In this document: piece by piece, positions 62,473-64,000 of the stretch | How the letters are laid out: each line of letters begins with the position of its first letter | Numbering within the stretch: position 1 is the stretch's first letter | Assembly (NCBI RefSeq): GCF_003390325.1 | Contig: NZ_QUOK01000002.1 | Location: forward strand, 496,001 to 560,000 | DNA: 64,000 nucleotides | From: Rhodohalobacter sp. SW132 | Lineage (GTDB): Bacteria > Bacteroidota > Rhodothermia > Balneolales > Balneolaceae | Direction: 5' to 3' | Position numbers and translations under genes: made by a program | Notes under the pieces: generated by a model | The model's input: the letters and a program-made list of their open reading frames with translations, nothing else | The model's database searches: none | Told to the model about the DNA's origin: nothing

Positions 62473-63825
62473 ATGAATTCAGACCGATACGTAATCTCGA
62501 GACTGAGTCTTATGATGTTTCTCCAGTTTTTTATCTGGGGTGGATTTTTTGTGGTTATGGGCGTGTATCTGCTCGAAATTTTCCAGGGAGAAGAGGGGTT
62601 AAACACTATTATTGGCCAGGCGTATGCCACGCATAATTGGGCGGGACTGCTTGCCCCCGTTCTTGTAGGGCTCTTGGCTGACCGCTACTTCAATGCGGAA
62701 AGAGTGAATGCAATCTGCCATATTTTGGGTGCAGGTTTACTCTGGTATGCTGCAGGCGTTACTGATCCGGGAGTATTTATCTGGGTAATGCTTGCCTATT
62801 TTATGCTTTACATGCCGACGCTGGCTCTTGTAAACGCCATTTCCTTTGCCAATATCGGTGATCCCGATAAAGAGTTTCCAAAAATACGTGTATGGGGAAC
62901 GGTTGGTTGGATTCTGTCAGGTTTTATTGTGGCACAAACAGTTCTGGGGTTCGTTGAAATTCCACTTTTAACGGCCATTACCGGGATTGAGAGCAACATT
63001 CAGAGTACAAATATTCCACTCTACATGAGTGCTATTATTTCGTTGATCTATGGTGTTTATAGCTTTACTCTTCCGCCAACTCCGCCTTCCGAAAAAGGAA
63101 AGAAATTTAGTTTGAAAGAAGCTCTTGGTCTCGATGCTCTGAAACTGCTTACGAACAAAAATTTCGCGGTCTTCTCTATCAGTAGTTTTGCCATTAGTAT
63201 ACCGCTTGCTTTCTACTATGCACGGACAAACGATTTTATTGCTGCCGTTGCTTTTGGTGAACAGTCGGCATCCTTTATGGCAATTGGTCAGATGAGTGAG
63301 GTCCTTTTTATGGTGCTCATTCCATTTTTTATTGTCCGTTTGGGAATAAAATGGATGCTGCTGGTTGGAATGTTGGCATGGACCGCCCGCTATTTTCTCT
63401 TTGGAGCATTCCCTGATTCTGTCTCATTGATTATCCTGGGTATTGCGCTGCACGGAATCTGTTACGATTTCTTTTTTGTAACCGGACAGCTTTATGTAGA
63501 TAAAAAAGCTCCCAAAAATCTTCGTGCCAGTGCTCAGGGATTTTTCAATCTGCTGACGTATGGTGCAGGTATGTTAATCGGGAACTACCTGCTTGGATGG
63601 TGGGGAGACAGCATTAATCTAGATGGAGCTACCGAGGCCGGCTGGCTTGCCGGTGCCATGCAATTCTGGATGATGCCGGCAATTTTAGCTCTTGGTGTCG
63701 CCATCATGTTTTTCCTCTTTTTCTGGGATGATGAGGTGGAGGCTGAGACGCTCGACACAAACGTTTCTCCTCTGCCGGAAACCGGACCAGACTCAGAAGA
63801 GATCAGCCCGGGAATGGTTGGCTGA
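62473..63825 (+). CDS. NupG-like nucleoside:H+ symporter (MFS)
   Basis: 450-aa, 12-helix MFS permease of the NHS family (NupG/XapB type). Motifs are LMMFLQFFIWGGFFVVMGVYL at the N-terminus, GLLADRYFNAERVNAICHIL at about 66-85, FPKIRVWGTVGWILSGFIV at about 136-154, and LRASAQGFFNLLTYGAGMLIGN at about 350-371. It is predicted to import nucleosides. The last 35 residues are polar. It lies near no metabolic gene; its upstream DNA is repeat-rich. Confidence 0.88.
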   Translation: MNSDRYVISRLSLMMFLQFFIWGGFFVVMGVYLLEIFQGEEGLNTIIGQAYATHNWAGLLAPVLVGLLADRYFNAERVNAICHILGAGLLWYAAGVTDPGVFIWVMLAYFMLYMPTLALVNAISFANIGDPDKEFPKIRVWGTVGWILSGFIVAQTVLGFVEIPLLTAITGIESNIQSTNIPLYMSAIISLIYGVYSFTLPPTPPSEKGKKFSLKEALGLDALKLLTNKNFAVFSISSFAISIPLAFYYARTNDFIAAVAFGEQSASFMAIGQMSEVLFMVLIPFFIVRLGIKWMLLVGMLAWTARYFLFGAFPDSVSLIILGIALHGICYDFFFVTGQLYVDKKAPKNLRASAQGFFNLLTYGAGMLIGNYLLGWWGDSINLDGATEAGWLAGAMQFWMMPAILALGVAIMFFLFFWDDEVEAETLDTNVSPLPETGPDSEEISPGMVG

Positions 63826-63900
63826 CCCGGAGAAATGACGGAGAGACGGAGAGACGGAGTGGAGTTTCTACATTTGAGTGGACATGGAGTTAAGGTATAT

Positions 63901-64000
63901 TGAGGTGTCTAAATTATACAACAACTAATGGGTAAAAAGAAAACACGAAAAAGCTACACCAAACAATACAAGCTTGATGTAATCCAGCAGAGTTACCAGC
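63901..64000 (+). mobile_element. Left end of an IS3-type insertion sequence (partial)
   Basis: TGAGGTGTCTAAATTATA at 63901 could be a left terminal repeat of an IS, 27 bp before a transposase-like ORF that runs off the window. Only one end is visible, so this is tentative. Confidence 0.4.
63928..64000 (+). CDS. Transposase OrfA N-terminus (IS3 family), partial
   Basis: Reads MGKKKTRKSYTKQYKLDVIQ and continues off the end of the window. The pattern basic N-terminus + R-x-Y-x-x-x-Y/F-K-x-x-V is typical of the helix-turn-helix OrfA of IS3-family elements. Only 24 codons are present. Confidence 0.6.
   Translation, partial: MGKKKTRKSYTKQYKLDVIQQSYQ

Overview
The window looks like chromosome from a Gram-negative member of the Balneolota/Rhodothermota/Bacteroidota side of the tree, most likely Balneolaceae. 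The evidence is a T9SS-type C-terminal sorting domain on a secreted nuclease, a DUF4837 lipoprotein, TonB, several lipobox proteins, weak Shine-Dalgarno sites, a moderate G+C content judged by eye, and intergenic DNA packed with palindromic repeats. This placement is inferred from gene content only. I recognised no rRNA, tRNA, CRISPR array or prophage.

Layout. (1) 69-9305, minus strand: a complete tryptophan operon in the order trpL-trpE-trpS-trpG-trpD-trpC-trpF-trpB-trpA-DUF4837. It starts with an unlisted 24-codon leader ORF holding three consecutive Trp codons, followed by a classical terminator and a possible antiterminator just before trpE. (2) 9373-9839: two 101-bp palindromic elements separate the trp operon from (3) 9855-18150, minus strand: eight genes joined by stop/start overlaps (gatB, a cysteine-free thioredoxin-fold lipoprotein, tpiA, purD, an NHL-like propeller, a DUF4402-like protein, LuxE-like, LuxC-like). 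(4) 18360-24870: two unknown exported proteins, agmatine deiminase, a small outer-membrane barrel and a T9SS-secreted nuclease. (5) 25101-34747, plus strand: a frameshifted thymidine kinase, a CNT nucleoside transporter, then three parvulin/SurA-type chaperones, a MoxR ATPase and a VWA-like membrane protein. (6) 35120-38397, minus strand: accC, murQ, tonB. (7) 38731-46595: a pseudo-esterase, a SCO1-like protein paired with a multi-pass chemoreceptor, a small stress cluster (CsbD, coiled-coil lipoprotein, Lmo0937-type peptide) and a second chemoreceptor. (8) 47483-54796: a TPR histidine kinase, then nucleotide-sugar genes (UDP-sugar dehydrogenase, manC, gmd, fcl). (9) 54797-62472: a repeat-rich zone holding a VTC polyphosphate polymerase, DUF4956 and HlyD genes, a hepT/mntA toxin-antitoxin pair and a hepT remnant. 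(10) 62473-64000: a NupG-like permease and the start of an IS3-type transposase.

How the parts fit. Region 1 is a self-contained biosynthetic unit whose attenuator would also control the tRNA-charging enzyme TrpS. The nuclease, CNT transporter, Tdk and NupG-like permease suggest nucleoside scavenging, although tdk is broken in this sequence. manC, gmd and fcl supply GDP-L-fucose for surface glycans. The most novel-looking items are the trp attenuator, a MITE family with 24-bp terminal inverted repeats and 8-bp target duplications (two copies, one nested in another repeat), the VTC-DUF4956-HlyD locus, and the SCO1-chemoreceptor pair.
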